Assembly (NCBI GenBank): GCA_030220185.1
Contig: JASPKZ010007541.1
Coordinates: 379,501 to 443,500 of the forward strand
Origin: Diploptera punctata
Taxonomy: Eukaryota; Arthropoda; Insecta; Blattodea; Blaberidae
Length of the DNA stretch: 64,000 nucleotides
Direction: 5' to 3'
Part shown: positions 53,996 to 64,000 of the stretch, piece by piece
How positions within the stretch are numbered: position 1 is the stretch's first letter
Layout: every line of letters starts with the position of its first letter
The notes under the pieces: model-generated
Told to the model about the DNA's origin: nothing
What the model saw: the letters and a program-made list of their open reading frames with translations, nothing else
Database searches by the model: none
Program-made: the position numbers and the translations under genes

Positions 53996-54495
53996 ACGCA
54001 CACACTACTGAGTAACACTAAGAAATTGGGACTGGAAGTAAATATCAATAAAATTAAATATATGGTCACACATACAAATGCATTTTATAATGGAATCGTA
54101 CAGCTAATGACAAATGAGAAAAATTGTGAGGATATGGCTGAATTGAAATACATAGGAATAATAATCACAAGTAGGAATGAGATGCACAAATGAAATAAAC
54201 ATAGGCTCAATTCTGGAAATGCGTGCTATTATGCATTACAGGGAATCATGGCGCTTTACCTCCTTAAAAAAACGTTAAACTGAAAATATATAAACTATTA
54301 TTTACCAGTTATATTATATGGATGTGAAATATGGACTCCTACTTTAAGGGAGGAAAGGAGATTACGAGTATTTGAGAATAAAGTACTTAGGAATATTTTT
54401 GCACCAAAGAGAGATGAACACATAACAGTGAACTACATGGTCTTTATAGGAAGCCAGATATAATAAGAATAGATAAGTCTCGAAGGCTGCTTATT
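53996..54495 (+). mobile_element. LINE family A relic (thumb and tail part)
   Basis: Starts at the same point where LINE C interrupts the 24-27 kb copy (CGCACACACTACTGAGTAAC). It runs through KLGLEVNINKIKYMVT and LYGCEIWTPTLREERRL-like segments to RKPDIIRIDKSRRL. Several indels. It stops abruptly at 54495 without the tail. Confidence 0.8.
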
Positions 54496-54543
54496 AAAAA
54501 GTTGACATATCAACTGCTAAGACACAAATAAATAGAATTAAAC

Positions 54544-55190
54544 TGACTGTTTAACTCATTCCCTAAACGGGAGTAATGACCAATCATGTTTCAGTGAATT
54601 TTGTTGTACAACCAATGATAGTGGTGTTTCACCTCATTAATTATCGAATTTTGATTACTAAAATAAAGAAAGGTCCTCCTTTTTAATATTTTGTACTGGT
54701 AAGAGCATTATTTTGCGGAAACTGACTATAACAAATACGTTGAATATAGAAAATAATGTATATATTCCTTCAACCTACACGTTTGATAATTGTGTGTTCA
54801 TTAATTGCGTTTTTAAATACTGGTTTTACTGAGTTGTTTCCGCAAAAATGAATGAATAACCTACTATAATGTTGGTTATAATATACAGTTTGATGTGCTT
54901 TATATTTCTCCACTTGGGTGCATTCTTACAATATTGCGATCCTATTTGACAATAAATAGTATGATCAAGTTACAGTCACGAACAAGTGAAACATAACCAA
55001 ACGTTTATCAATTGTTTTCAAACACCGCCGTTTACATTAAATATATAACTATTTTAAAATAACTATATTTAAATAATGATTTGTGAGTAAACAGCTTAAT
55101 TTTATTCGATAAATAATCATAACAAATGCCACTCTAGATTTTCTAATCATCTAGATAAATTGGAAATCAGACGTGGCATTACTTATGATA
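54544..55190 (-). repeat. family R repeat (copy 6, full length)
   Basis: The plus strand starts TGACTGTTTAACTCATTCCC and ends AGACGTGGCATTACTTATGA, the reverse of copies 1 and 2. It contains the GGAAACTGACTATAACAAAT, CACACAATTATC-type and CAATATTGCGATC blocks. Length about 647 bp. The subterminal hairpin is shorter than in copy 2. Confidence 0.75.
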
Positions 55191-55739
55191 ATAAATATTT
55201 TAAATAATTCCAATACCCAATGACCAAGCGGGATTCCTATGGAACGAAAGAGCCGATTGCCAAGCTAAATTTACCAATATCTACAGAACAACCATAATTT
55301 ATGAAGCAAATCATTGCTTCGAGACAAGCAACCATTGATAGACATTTACACCATACATTGGAATTCAGCCTGCACCAAATTCATTAACGCTTCCCGGGAT
55401 AAAGTGTCCATTCTAGTAAACGTATCAAATAGACTCCCCTTATTTCTCTGACCGATTCATACCATCAAGCAATTTCTAACAAACCATGAATGCTTCAGAC
55501 CTAACCATATACGAAATGGACAAATAAACTTCCCTACTGCGTAATTGATGTGAATGACTATCACAAACAGCTATTTGTCTCATGATTGAGTGAACCTTCA
55601 TTTACATGAACCGACCAGCAATATTATAAATGCAACTCCATTACCAGTTAAACTGAAAAACCACATCAAGAGAGTCAGACTACATGACTTCCCTAATGGA
55701 GGTACTTGGTTATAAATCAATAAGATATTCTCGCAGATT
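55191..55739. other. unassigned stretch
   Basis: Less AT-rich than its neighbours, but I see no frame longer than 60 codons and no known motif. Confidence 0.3.
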
Positions 55740-56335
55740 GTATGGAAAAGATCGCTGTGATTTCAATAAAAAAAACAGATTTGAGGAATATAAACTTACA
55801 TATACAAGCTAGGATTGAAAGAGAGATAAAGGGTTCGCTTGGTTTAGGTAAGGGGGATGGGAATTTATAAAAAAAATTGAGACGATTACGAAATGCATTT
55901 ATGTCCAATATGCGGGAGCTCTGAAGACGAAATACATATAGTAAGAAATTATAACGATTTTGAATATTGGAAGCGTCAGTTGTTACCAGAAAGATTTCTA
56001 AATTCGAATCGTGGTTAGATTGGAATTCTACGAGGTAACAGTAAACCCATATAATATAAATGCGGGCAGATTTCTGGATAATACGGGGAAAATAAGAACA
56101 ATACTCATTAATCGTGAATAAATAAATGTGTAAACAAAGTGTAAGATTATTACTAAATAATTCTACTACTTGATATATTGTTTAATTTCTGAAGTAAATG
56201 TAATATAGTTAATATTTTTCTTATATTATGAACTAGACATTTATTGATGTCTATCAACATCATGTACGACTTGCTGCCAGTGAAATCTATTTGTAATTAA
56301 AAATGTAAAATATTTTAGTCTAATAATGTCGTACT
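55740..56335 (+). mobile_element. diverged LINE family C relic
   Basis: In shifting plus-strand frames: ERDKGFAWFR-like, then MHLCPICGSSEDEIHI-like knuckle (about 55890-55945), LEYWKRQLLPERFLNSN-like and TMLINRE-like ends. The 3' UTR is short, with no minisatellite, and the end is GTCTAATAATGTCGTACTAC. Older subfamily. Confidence 0.7.
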
Positions 56336-56454
56336 ACCAATTATTAATATTCTAATAGCAGCCATATGGCCATTAAGATTAATATGAGATTTTACTATTT
56401 GTGCTTTGCATATTGGTTTAATGATTTTGTCCATTTTGTGAATAGTTCGATATC

Positions 56455-56712
56455 TTAGCGTTCACATTTTTCGTTGCACAATGTACATTCGCACGATTCG
56501 TTTGGTTCGTGGCATATTGTGGTCTTGCGGATGAGAAGGTGAAACCCATGAACTGCCAGTCTTCTTATTACGTGTCGCAATTCGAAGTATTTTGTTGTCC
56601 ATTCTTGGTCTATCATTGCTCCTGTGCCGAAGAATTCTATTGGCGTTTCTTCTCTTTTCTTCCTAAATGTTGTTAAAAGTTGGTCCGAAGCTTTTGTACT
56701 AGGCCAGATCAA
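56455..56712 (-). CDS. uncharacterised 85-codon frame
   Basis: The minus-strand frame ends in TAA just after the cysteine-rich CHEPNESCECTLCNEKCER. The CxxxxxxCxCxxCxxxC spacing could bind zinc. The upstream part (SDQLLTTFRKKREETPIEFF) is unremarkable. It may be the C-terminus of a mobile-element protein or a small exon; I do not recognise it. Confidence 0.25.
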   Translation of the reverse strand: MIWPSTKASDQLLTTFRKKREETPIEFFGTGAMIDQEWTTKYFELRHVIRRLAVHGFHLLIRKTTICHEPNESCECTLCNEKCER

Positions 56713-56954
56713 TTTTATTCTTAGATCTTCAATGAATCGTTGATTATGGGAACTTTGGAAGAGTAGCGAAAAATACTAGTGACTATCACAATATGTTCTA
56801 AAAATGTTGTAATGTTACCGTGTTTCTCATAAACAAATAAATACCTAAAAATTGTAAAAGAATGTTAAAAGCATCGTTCAAAAACATATAAAATATTAAA
56901 AAATGTTAGTAAAGGCAGAAGAAGTATATAGAATAATAATATTACAAAAATATA

Positions 56955-58351
56955 CAGGGAATCCATTTTAAGAGGAAGCCTCGCATCATTCTGCCGCCGC
57001 CGCTGTGAGCAGTACGATCGCAGCGTGGGAGATAAGTTGTACACAACATCCCAGCGGTTAGTTGCTTCAGTGAGTTGTAGCTTGTTGTCGTGTGTTACAT
57101 ATGAAAGTAATCGAAAATGAAGCATGCGTTTGAACAGCGAATTTATTTGGTGGAATGTTACTTATTGAGAAATAACCATAGAAGGCGCGTTCGGAGATTT
57201 TCTCAAAAATATCCTGATTGTACGATTCCTACAAAATCATGCCTTTCGAAGTTAATGAAAAAGTGTCATACAACAGTTTCAGTTTGTGACATACCAAAGA
57301 ATCGTGAAAGGCAAGTTTTAACAATAGAAAAACTTGGATGTTTGGATGCGATTCGAAGTAAGTCCTAGAAAATCACTAAAATATTTGGCGCAGAAAACTA
57401 ACATATCCAAGGGGTCAAGTCACAAAGCGACCAGACGGCTGAAATTTCGTTCTTATAAACAAAGGTATGTGTAGGAACTTAAACATGCAGATTTCGCCGC
57501 AAGAACATGTTTTTTTAATTGGTTTCTTGGAAGTGTGTACAATGGAATTTTGGATCCACAGCTAATGTTTATGTGTGACGAGGCATGGTTCCTTCTTTCG
57601 GGACATGCAAATCCCCAAAACGTGCGAATGTGGAGTACTGAGAACCCGCATATTATATAGGAAGTGCCGTTACATCCCATTAAAATAGGGGTTTGGTGTG
57701 CGGTAAGCGCACGCGGATAATTGGGTCCATATTTTTTTAAAGCCGTGTAAACTCAGCTGTTTATGTGACAACAATATTGCATCCATTTCTTAATGAATTG
57801 ACACAGGAAGAAAATTATTATGGATATTTTCAACAGGATGGAGCCACAGCGCATACCGCTCATAATTCTATAGAAACTTTACGTGAAATTTTCGATGACA
57901 GGAAAATTAGCACAGGTTTATGGCCCCCTAGATCAGCGGACCTAACTTACTATGATTATTATCTTTGGGGTTGCCTAAAGGGAAACGTTTTCCGAAATAA
58001 TCCTCATACCTTAGAAGAACTTAAGGTCGAAATAACACGTGCAATGAAGTCTATTACCTAAGCGGAATTACAGAAAATGACAGATTTGTTTAAACGATGT
58101 CAGGCATGCCTTACTGCGGACGGAGATGATTTTCAACAGTATCTCAAATACATGGTAAGTAATAAGCCTCTATTTGTAGGCCTATTTTTTTGTAATCTAA
58201 ATTAGTTTAGTTATTTGTATTTTGTACTTCTAACTGTCTTCATTTGCCGGTAGTAACGGAACACGCTCCCCGCCGGTGCAAGCACAATAGCGGGAAAAGT
58301 TAGAGCCGCTGCAATACTGTAAAAAGGTTTCCGCTTAAAATGTATTCCCTG
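56955..58351 (+). mobile_element. mariner-like element, nearly full length
   Basis: Ends CAGGGAATCCATTTTAAG (left) and, reversed, CAGGGAATACATTTTAAG (right) are ~27-bp inverted repeats. TA precedes the left end at 56953-56954; the right TA appears mutated. About 1.4 kb with a single degraded transposase gene, so it is the probable parent type of the deleted elements elsewhere in the window. Confidence 0.85.
57117..58165 (+). pseudogene. DDD-type transposase pseudogene (mariner-like)
   Basis: ATG at 57117. The N-terminal helix-turn-helix part is open for 83 codons (EQRIYLVECYLLRNNHRRR), then a stop. Later frames carry CDEAWFLLSGHANPQNVR with the first catalytic Asp at 57577, ENPHII then a stop, VWCAVSARG, YFQQDGATAHTAHNS with the second Asp at 57837, and LWPPRSADLTYYDYYLWG with the third at 57939, 33 residues later. 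PDLTP has become ADLTY. Tail LFKRCQACLTADGDDFQQY. At least one frameshift separates the first and second Asp. Cut-and-paste function lost. Confidence 0.85.
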
Positions 58352-58619
58352 AAATATGGAAAATGAGTGGTAAGGTAGTGTACTGTTGAGACATATTTAT
58401 CCTTTCATGTAAATGTTTATGTCACTTCACCTTTTTGTTGGACTGTAGTTTTGTAAAATATTTATGTTTCATACCTCTATAATATGCTGTAGTTCATTTC
58501 TCATTAAACACACGTTAGTTAATAATGTTTTTAATATAGTAGTTTGATTCCCATGTTGTTTACGAAAGATAGCTCTCCTGTTAATTCACGTAAATAGGAA
58601 TCATTTATTTTATAAGCAA
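58352..58619. other. unassigned stretch
   Basis: Lies between the mariner-like element and a Helitron end; nothing recognised. Confidence 0.3.
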
Positions 58620-59215
58620 CTAGCTAATACCTGGGGTGCGCTGCTACGCCTAAATAAATTAAAATTAATGTACTTTTATGTTTAGTTGAATAAGTCAAAG
58701 GAAAAATTATTATAAATGTATATTTAATTATTTTAAGATTCCTCGTGCTAATTACTCGGTGTTGCCCGGGAATCTACTTATCTCGATCTTCTTGGCACAA
58801 ATGAGCTAAAAGACAAAATTCGTTATTGTGAGTTATCTGTAAAAGATTACCTGCAATGTGCTGCTGTGCTTGCACAGGAATCTGCGTACTTATCTCGATC
58901 TTCTTGGCATCAATGAAAGACAAAAATCGTTATTGTGAGTTATCCATAGGAGATAAACATATGCTGTCGCGGACATTTTTGAAGAGCATTTTGAGATATT
59001 CAATTCTGTGTATATTAATTGTGTGTATGTGTTATGGTTTAGGCAGCGCAAGCCATTTAAACGTCCAAAAAGCTATTTTTTCACATTTTCCACTACAAGG
59101 GGCGAATTTTAAGGGTGTAGGAGTTGAGTATCATAAGTTTCTTATAGCCTATGTTCATCCCGAGAATCTCCTGAACATTTTGCAAGAAGCCCTATCACAA
59201 TAGGATCAACGGTAT
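58620..59215 (-). mobile_element. Helitron 3' end with internal tandem duplication
   Basis: A|CTAG at 58619/58620 starts CTAGCTAATACCTGGGG on the plus strand, the reverse of a CTAG 3' terminus, with a hairpin GGTGCG..TACGCC just inside. CTTATCTCGATCTTCTTGGC occurs twice (58777 and 58889), showing a ~112-bp tandem duplication. The open frame 58856-59203 spans this and has no known motif. No 5' end located. Confidence 0.6.
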
Positions 59216-60379
59216 GGCAGAGCATAAAGAAACAAACAAACCAACAAACATTCATTTTTATACATTATATTATAAAGTTTATTTTTAAGGGAGGGTTATT
59301 GAATTTGAATTGGAATGTATCTTCGTAAGTTTATGAGAGATTATTTAGCTGTTTGTAATGAAAAATGTAAATATAACATTTATGGTATCCCTGGTGGTTT
59401 ACTGTTTCACAAAATATTCCCTCGTTTCCGGGAATTTAAAAGTTATATCTGGTTTTAGAATAAAAAGCAGATTGATGCGAATTTATGATAACTTGATGAA
59501 ATTACGTTGGATATAATTTCTCATAATACTGTTTGAAAATATTACATTTGAAATGTTAAAAAATAGAACCACCTTAATCCTTAAAGTATAAATGTAACGT
59601 ATAGCTTACCACATTGCTACTATTCGGTACAAGATAATAGCAGGACATTTTCGTTACTTATTCTGTGATCTTTGCTCTTTATTTATCTTTTTTTTCTAGT
59701 TTTGGATTTTTGGCTGTTTAATACGCGGGTCGTGGCCTTGTGGACGCTGGGCACATAGGCATCGGAAACGTATAGCCCGCAGATGAAGTAAATGCAAGTG
59801 TCGAGACAAGGTATGAGAGGGGAAATCCATCAATCAAGCCCACAAATAAAGGAACAGTGATATGTCACGCATCAGTGTTGTTTATTTCAGACGTATTCTA
59901 CTGATAATTGTGAATCAGGCTTGGAACTAGCACGTCCGCCGAGAGACTGAAAGGTTCAGAGGGTACAATACCTCGTAACATTAATATGCTGCGAAAGACA
60001 TTCCTCGCGGTTGCTTTCTTCTGAGCTGTGGACTGTAGTTATGGGATGCGTGGGTACTGTAGCGTGGGCACTGACTCTTTGTTATAGGATTCTTGTATGG
60101 GTAGAGTTTTTTGGATGTTTTTTTTAATATGGTTTTGGCTTTGTATGTACAAAGTGTTTGAAAATATTACATTTGAAATTAAACTATGGTGAATGTGGTT
60201 ATCCTTGTCATAGATATATGAGATAGAAATGGACTTCTTCCTATCTAGGTCTATGACTAAACCAGGATTTACTTTACCTAGGTTTATAGAGGCTTTTGAA
60301 TATCTGCATTGTACATGATGTTTTTATTAAAATGTGACTTAAAATGAATAAATTGAATCTTTACGAATACAAACGAATG
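59216..60379. other. unassigned stretch
   Basis: No frames or repeats recognised. Confidence 0.3.
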
Positions 60380-60557
60380 CGAGTCTGTCTGTCTGTCTAT
60401 ATGTTTTTATGGACTAAAAAAATAACTATTTGACCGATTTAATGGTATTTTTACCATCATTTAGATATTTTTTCTGGGACAATTAACATATATAACACAT
60501 TACCGTACGGACTAAATGGTCGGAGTTAAATATATATATATATATATATATATATAC
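60380..60557 (+). mobile_element. Helitron-like 5' region fragment
   Basis: TCTGTCTGTCTGTCTATATG, followed by GACCGATTTAATGGTATTTTT, is the kind of sequence found near Helitron 5' ends in insects, as I recall them. It is cut off by the TA run and the Helitron at 60559. Confidence 0.35.
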
Positions 60558-60558
60558 A

Positions 60559-61097
60559 CTAGAAGTCCCGGCCACGCGTTTCTGTGGCCACGGTATACGT
60601 TAAAAATTTAAATTAAGTTGCTGCCTTTCAGCCAGATTACTTAAAACTAATACTTACACACGAAATTAATAATATTGAAAATAAAATAAACACTGAACAC
60701 ACTTAAATTATGAAAAAATCAATATTTGTAATTCAATTCAAATTCGCGGTTACAACAAAAAGCACAGCCATCTGGATCCCTCTTGGTTAAATAATAAACC
60801 AATTACCTTACCAAATTACCTTACACCGCCATCTGTTAGAATCGTATGGAACTCACAGATAATTACACCGCCATCTGTTAGAATCGTATGGAACTCGCAG
60901 ATAATTATAACTCTTTGTTAAATAATAAATAAATAATTTGCAATGAAAAATAATGCGACTATAAATTTAGTTATAAACTACCCTAAGTCTCAAGTTGGAT
61001 CCAACTGCATACAGTGTGCAAAATTTTATTAAAATCGCTTCAGTAGTTTAGAATTCCATCGCGGACAAACAACGTGACACGAAATTTTTATATATTA

Positions 61098-61100
<3 letters not shown>
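60559..61100 (-). mobile_element. non-autonomous Helitron, complete
   Basis: On the minus strand it starts TCTTAATATATAAAAATTTC (61100 downward) and ends GGCCACAGAAACGCGTGGCC, GGGACTT, CTAG (60559). It sits between A and T, with no target duplication. The 3' hairpin GGCCAC/GTGGCC lies 10-11 bp from CTAG. 542 bp, no helicase coding. A 42-bp tandem duplication lies at 60823-60906. Confidence 0.8.
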
Positions 61101-61130
<30 letters not shown>

Positions 61131-61135
<5 letters not shown>

Positions 61136-61460
61136 AACAAAACGTAGATTTTGGACGCTTAAATCGCTTACGTCTCCTAAACCATGACAGATACACCAAA
61201 TTAATGTAAATAGAAAAAAATATGCTAAAAAAGTCCGCGACAGCACATGTTTATCCTTTACGGATAACTCACAATAATCATTTTTTGTATTTTATCTCTT
61301 TGATGCCAGGAAGATCGGGATAAGTAGATTACCGGACAACGCCGGGTAATCAGGACGGGGTGTCTAAAAATAATTACGTTATAAATGTATAATTATTGTA
61401 CTGAATATAAAAACACATTTAATTTATTCAGGCGTAGCAGCGCACGCCGGGTATTTCATA
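61131..61460 (+). mobile_element. Helitron-like 3' end, opposite orientation
   Basis: The plus strand carries the hairpin GGCGTAGCAGCGCACGCC followed by GGGTATTTCATAAC near 61432-61462, matching the reverse complement of the 58620 end over about 200 bp (for example GATCGGGATAAGTAGATTAC). The final CTAG is mutated or lost. Confidence 0.6.
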
Positions 61461-62883
61461 ACAACAGGGGCTATCTATCATAGCAGGTTAGAGCATATGG
61501 AGTATTCATTAAGGGAGCCAGATTAATGATCAGTTGCATAATGACACCTACCGCTCTAATTAATTACTCAGATGAAATTATCATTCACGCATCATTTCCT
61601 TTCGCAAATATTTGTTCAAGACTGTAGGTCTAAGTATCCCAGGAGGCTCACAATGTTCTTCTTAGCAATTTTAAGCCATGTCCTTAATATTTATAACATT
61701 TTTATATTGATTTTACAAATCCCTGACAATATAATACATTTTCAAAGATTTTTTCTAGCATTTTCTTCGGATGTTATCATCAGTAACAGCAACATGTTTT
61801 AGACCTTTTGGCCTGTTCAGACTTAAGTAGCCTACATCGAATTGATGTATCTATTTCATTGGTGAACGTCTTATTTTTAGGTTTGTAATGAAGAACCCTT
61901 TCGGACTGTCGATGGTTTACGTTACTAATAAATGACTAAATGTATGGTTTATGGAATTCAAATATTCAATACTTAATTTACCAAGACCATCATTGATCGC
62001 TATCATCATAAAAATAAATCCATTTCCCTAGGAATCCGATATCCAGTTCCCCAAACTCCATCCAAATATTATCCTCCCACATATTATTTGTTATGATTCT
62101 TCCCCAAGGGTAATCGTAATAAAACTGTTGAAGCATTTTTACTGTCATGTATTGGAGTTACATGATCAGCTCACGTAATTCTCTTAGAATTAATAATCTT
62201 GTATTAGGATAAAGATATAAATTATGGAGTTCCTTATGTTGAAGTTTCTCTAATCTCCATTCCCATTTATTATTGGGCCAAAGAATCGTCATGGGATCCT
62301 ATGTTCGAATAGCCTATATTTTGCTTGTTTTCTTTCCTTAATATAAGTTACTATGTTCCATAGCATTAGAGAAGGCCTATCAGAAGGTAAGTTATTTGTT
62401 CTAAATGTATTCTTTAGATCTTTAAGCAAACGACGGGAAGACAGGAGGCATTGGAACGAATAGCAAAACGATCTTCTCTTTTAGATTAGAACAACGACGG
62501 GATGGGGTTATCAATGACCGGAGCATGGCAGCCTTGTGTAGTTTCATTGTATTGTAGGACCCATCGTTGTTTGTTAACAATGGATGTAAATGAAACATAT
62601 TCTAGACTTCCAGAGTGTTATGTATTATGTAATGGTGTTTCTTGTTTTTGACACACCAACCATTCTCATACGACTAATATCTCCATTTTCAGGGCTGGAC
62701 TCAGAGCCTCAAGGTGGGGTAAATTTCCTCCCTTTTGCCCAATTCTACCCTAAGTTGTTTTAGAGGCTCAGAGTCATGAGGAAGTACACGAATGTGCTCT
62801 CTTCCTGAATCACCACAACCACATACTTTAAACACTGTGGTTGCTAAGTTAGAAAACAACAACAAAAAACAACTCCGGCACGA
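61461..62883. other. unassigned stretch
   Basis: The frame 61572-61802 is hydrophobic and unrecognised. Imperfect inverted segments GACTCAGAGCCTC and GAGGCTCAGAGTC near 62698 and 62764 are noted. Otherwise nothing. Confidence 0.3.
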
Positions 62884-63200
62884 CAGGACTATAAGGCCTG
62901 TGGCCTACCAGCCGACTGCTTGCCTCACATTCATATGTGTTAATCACAGAGGGAGATGATTACCCAGACAATGTAGGGGGGACATGTGGTCAACATGTAG
63001 GATGTCCCAGCCGTTATAGCTGGTTTTCTCACCCTGAAGTCGCTTCTTATTGTTGTTACCCAAATGTCTCACGATACTCGGGGCACCGGTCCTATAATTG
63101 CAGTAATTCCAAGATAAAATTTCTTCCTCCATGGAGACCCGAACCAACGCACGCCCCAAAGCTCTGCGCCAAGACATCTTGCCTTAACCACTTGTTTCCC
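62884..63200 (-). mobile_element. tRNA-derived SINE (family 2, copy b)
   Basis: Minus strand. Head near 63195 downward, with AAGTGGTTAAGGCAAGATG (A-box) and GTTGGTTCGGGTC (B-box with changes). The body, with GGATGTCCCAGCCGTTATAG on the plus strand, matches 29706-30036. Better preserved in the body than copy a. Confidence 0.7.
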
Positions 63201-63379
63201 ATAGTTTGTTGAATGAATACATATTGTTATTGTTTCCATTTATCAAAAGTCCGGTTTTTTATTATGAATACTTTGAGCAATTAAAACACCAAAGAGGTAA
63301 CTAGCCTCTTGTGGAGTTAATGATAGTGATTCCTGGGTAACAAATAAGAGGAATTCGAGTAGAATACAAAGTGTAGAAA

Positions 63380-63682
63380 AATGACTTTTCTAAGAAGGAC
63401 CAAAGAATGCACAAAATTGAACCACATAAGAAATGAAGAAGTAAGAAGTGAATTAGAAATATATTTAATAAATGATAGAATTCTAGAATTCTGTGTCGGC
63501 TGGGAAGAGCATGTTCAGAAAATGGAAGAAAGAAGATGGCCCAAGATAACATATAATTATTAACCAAAGAGATTAAGGGGTGTAGGAAGACCTATGAAGC
63601 GACGGAAGGAATCATTGTGAATTCGGAACAGGCGAATCGCCTAAATCTTGAAGTAAAGATGATGATGATGATGATGATTTAC
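63380..63682 (+). mobile_element. LINE tail (family J) with GAT end
   Basis: The frame 63381-63563 encodes MTFLRRTKECTKLNHIRNE and WEEHVQKMEERRWPK, then a stop at NY. Homology continues through a GVGRPMKRRKE segment to (GAT)n at 63657-63680. A 5'-truncated LINE insertion without a clear target duplication. Confidence 0.75.
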
Positions 63683-64000
63683 CAAAGTAATGCAGGCCTA
63701 ATTTGACATAATATGAAATAAAATTGTATGTATAAGAATTGAAAGTATTTTATGAATTATTTTTAAATTGCGACCTTATCCACAATTCGATTGTAAAATT
63801 TCAGTTCATCCGAAAAATCTCACAATCCTTGTAACGTAAATAACTATTATTTAAATATTCTATTCAAAACTGCCAGAAATGTTCAACTGAATAAATAGTA
63901 ATATTTAGATTGCAGTTTAAAGTCAATGGTCGTTTCTGCATAGTGTGATCATATGTTTGATAGAACAATGAATCATATATGTGATGTAAAGCGAAATATC
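63683..64000. other. unassigned stretch to window end
   Basis: Nothing recognised. Confidence 0.3.

Noticed and set aside
57453..57680. 75-codon minus-strand frame
   Set aside because: Antisense to the transposase pseudogene around its first catalytic Asp.

Overview
The window is eukaryotic and reads as repeat-dense, AT-rich insect DNA. The mix of repeats (a tRNA-headed SINE with an Asp-type anticodon arm, LINEs whose 3' ends are short tandem repeats such as GTAA, GAA, GAT or TAG, Tc1/mariner-like relics, Helitron ends, Penelope-type terminal repeats) fits a large polyneopteran genome. From memory of the LINE protein tails I suspect a cockroach such as Periplaneta, but the sequence alone does not prove it. 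I see no convincing complete host gene. Nearly every protein-like stretch is a decayed retroelement or transposon. The two best candidates for something else are an unrecognised 136-residue frame at 45217-45627 (minus) and a splice-bounded frame at 46144-46304 (minus).

Layout. 0-10 kb: old LINE tails, a SINE with a clean target duplication, a near-perfect 278-bp palindrome (1638-1915), a truncated LINE with a 12-bp duplication, a TIR repeat ('family D') split by a LINE, and a 2.6-kb LINE (6665-9261, minus). 9-17 kb: two internally deleted mariner-like elements, LINE relics nested in each other, two more D elements, a Penelope-type terminal repeat and a Helitron end. 17-27 kb: a LINE lacking its endonuclease (17646-19669) that carries a tRNA-bearing SINE, a hAT-like element with an 8-bp duplication (20128-21368), and a LINE with a 15-bp duplication split by another LINE (24141-27003). 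27-43 kb: 0.65-kb repeats of an unclassified family ('R'), mariner-like elements, a LINE with an expanded 3'-UTR minisatellite, Penelope fragments in inverted arrangement (36208-36563, 40434-40741), a 420-bp LINE derivative made only of 5' and 3' ends, and a 760-bp foldback element. 43-56 kb: tRNA-like fragments, the unrecognised frame, a possible solo LTR, and a triple nest (LINE and SINE inside a LINE, 49.7-51.4 kb). 56-64 kb: the most complete mariner-like element (56955-58351), Helitron ends facing both ways, a second class II tRNA-derived SINE and a LINE tail.

The genes do not form a pathway. The DNA is a record of successive insertions, and target duplications and nesting order give a relative chronology. 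LINE 'family A' (tail GTAA) and LINE 'family C' (tail TAG) each occur both as host and as insert of the other, so their activity overlapped. Family letters are local labels used only in this annotation.
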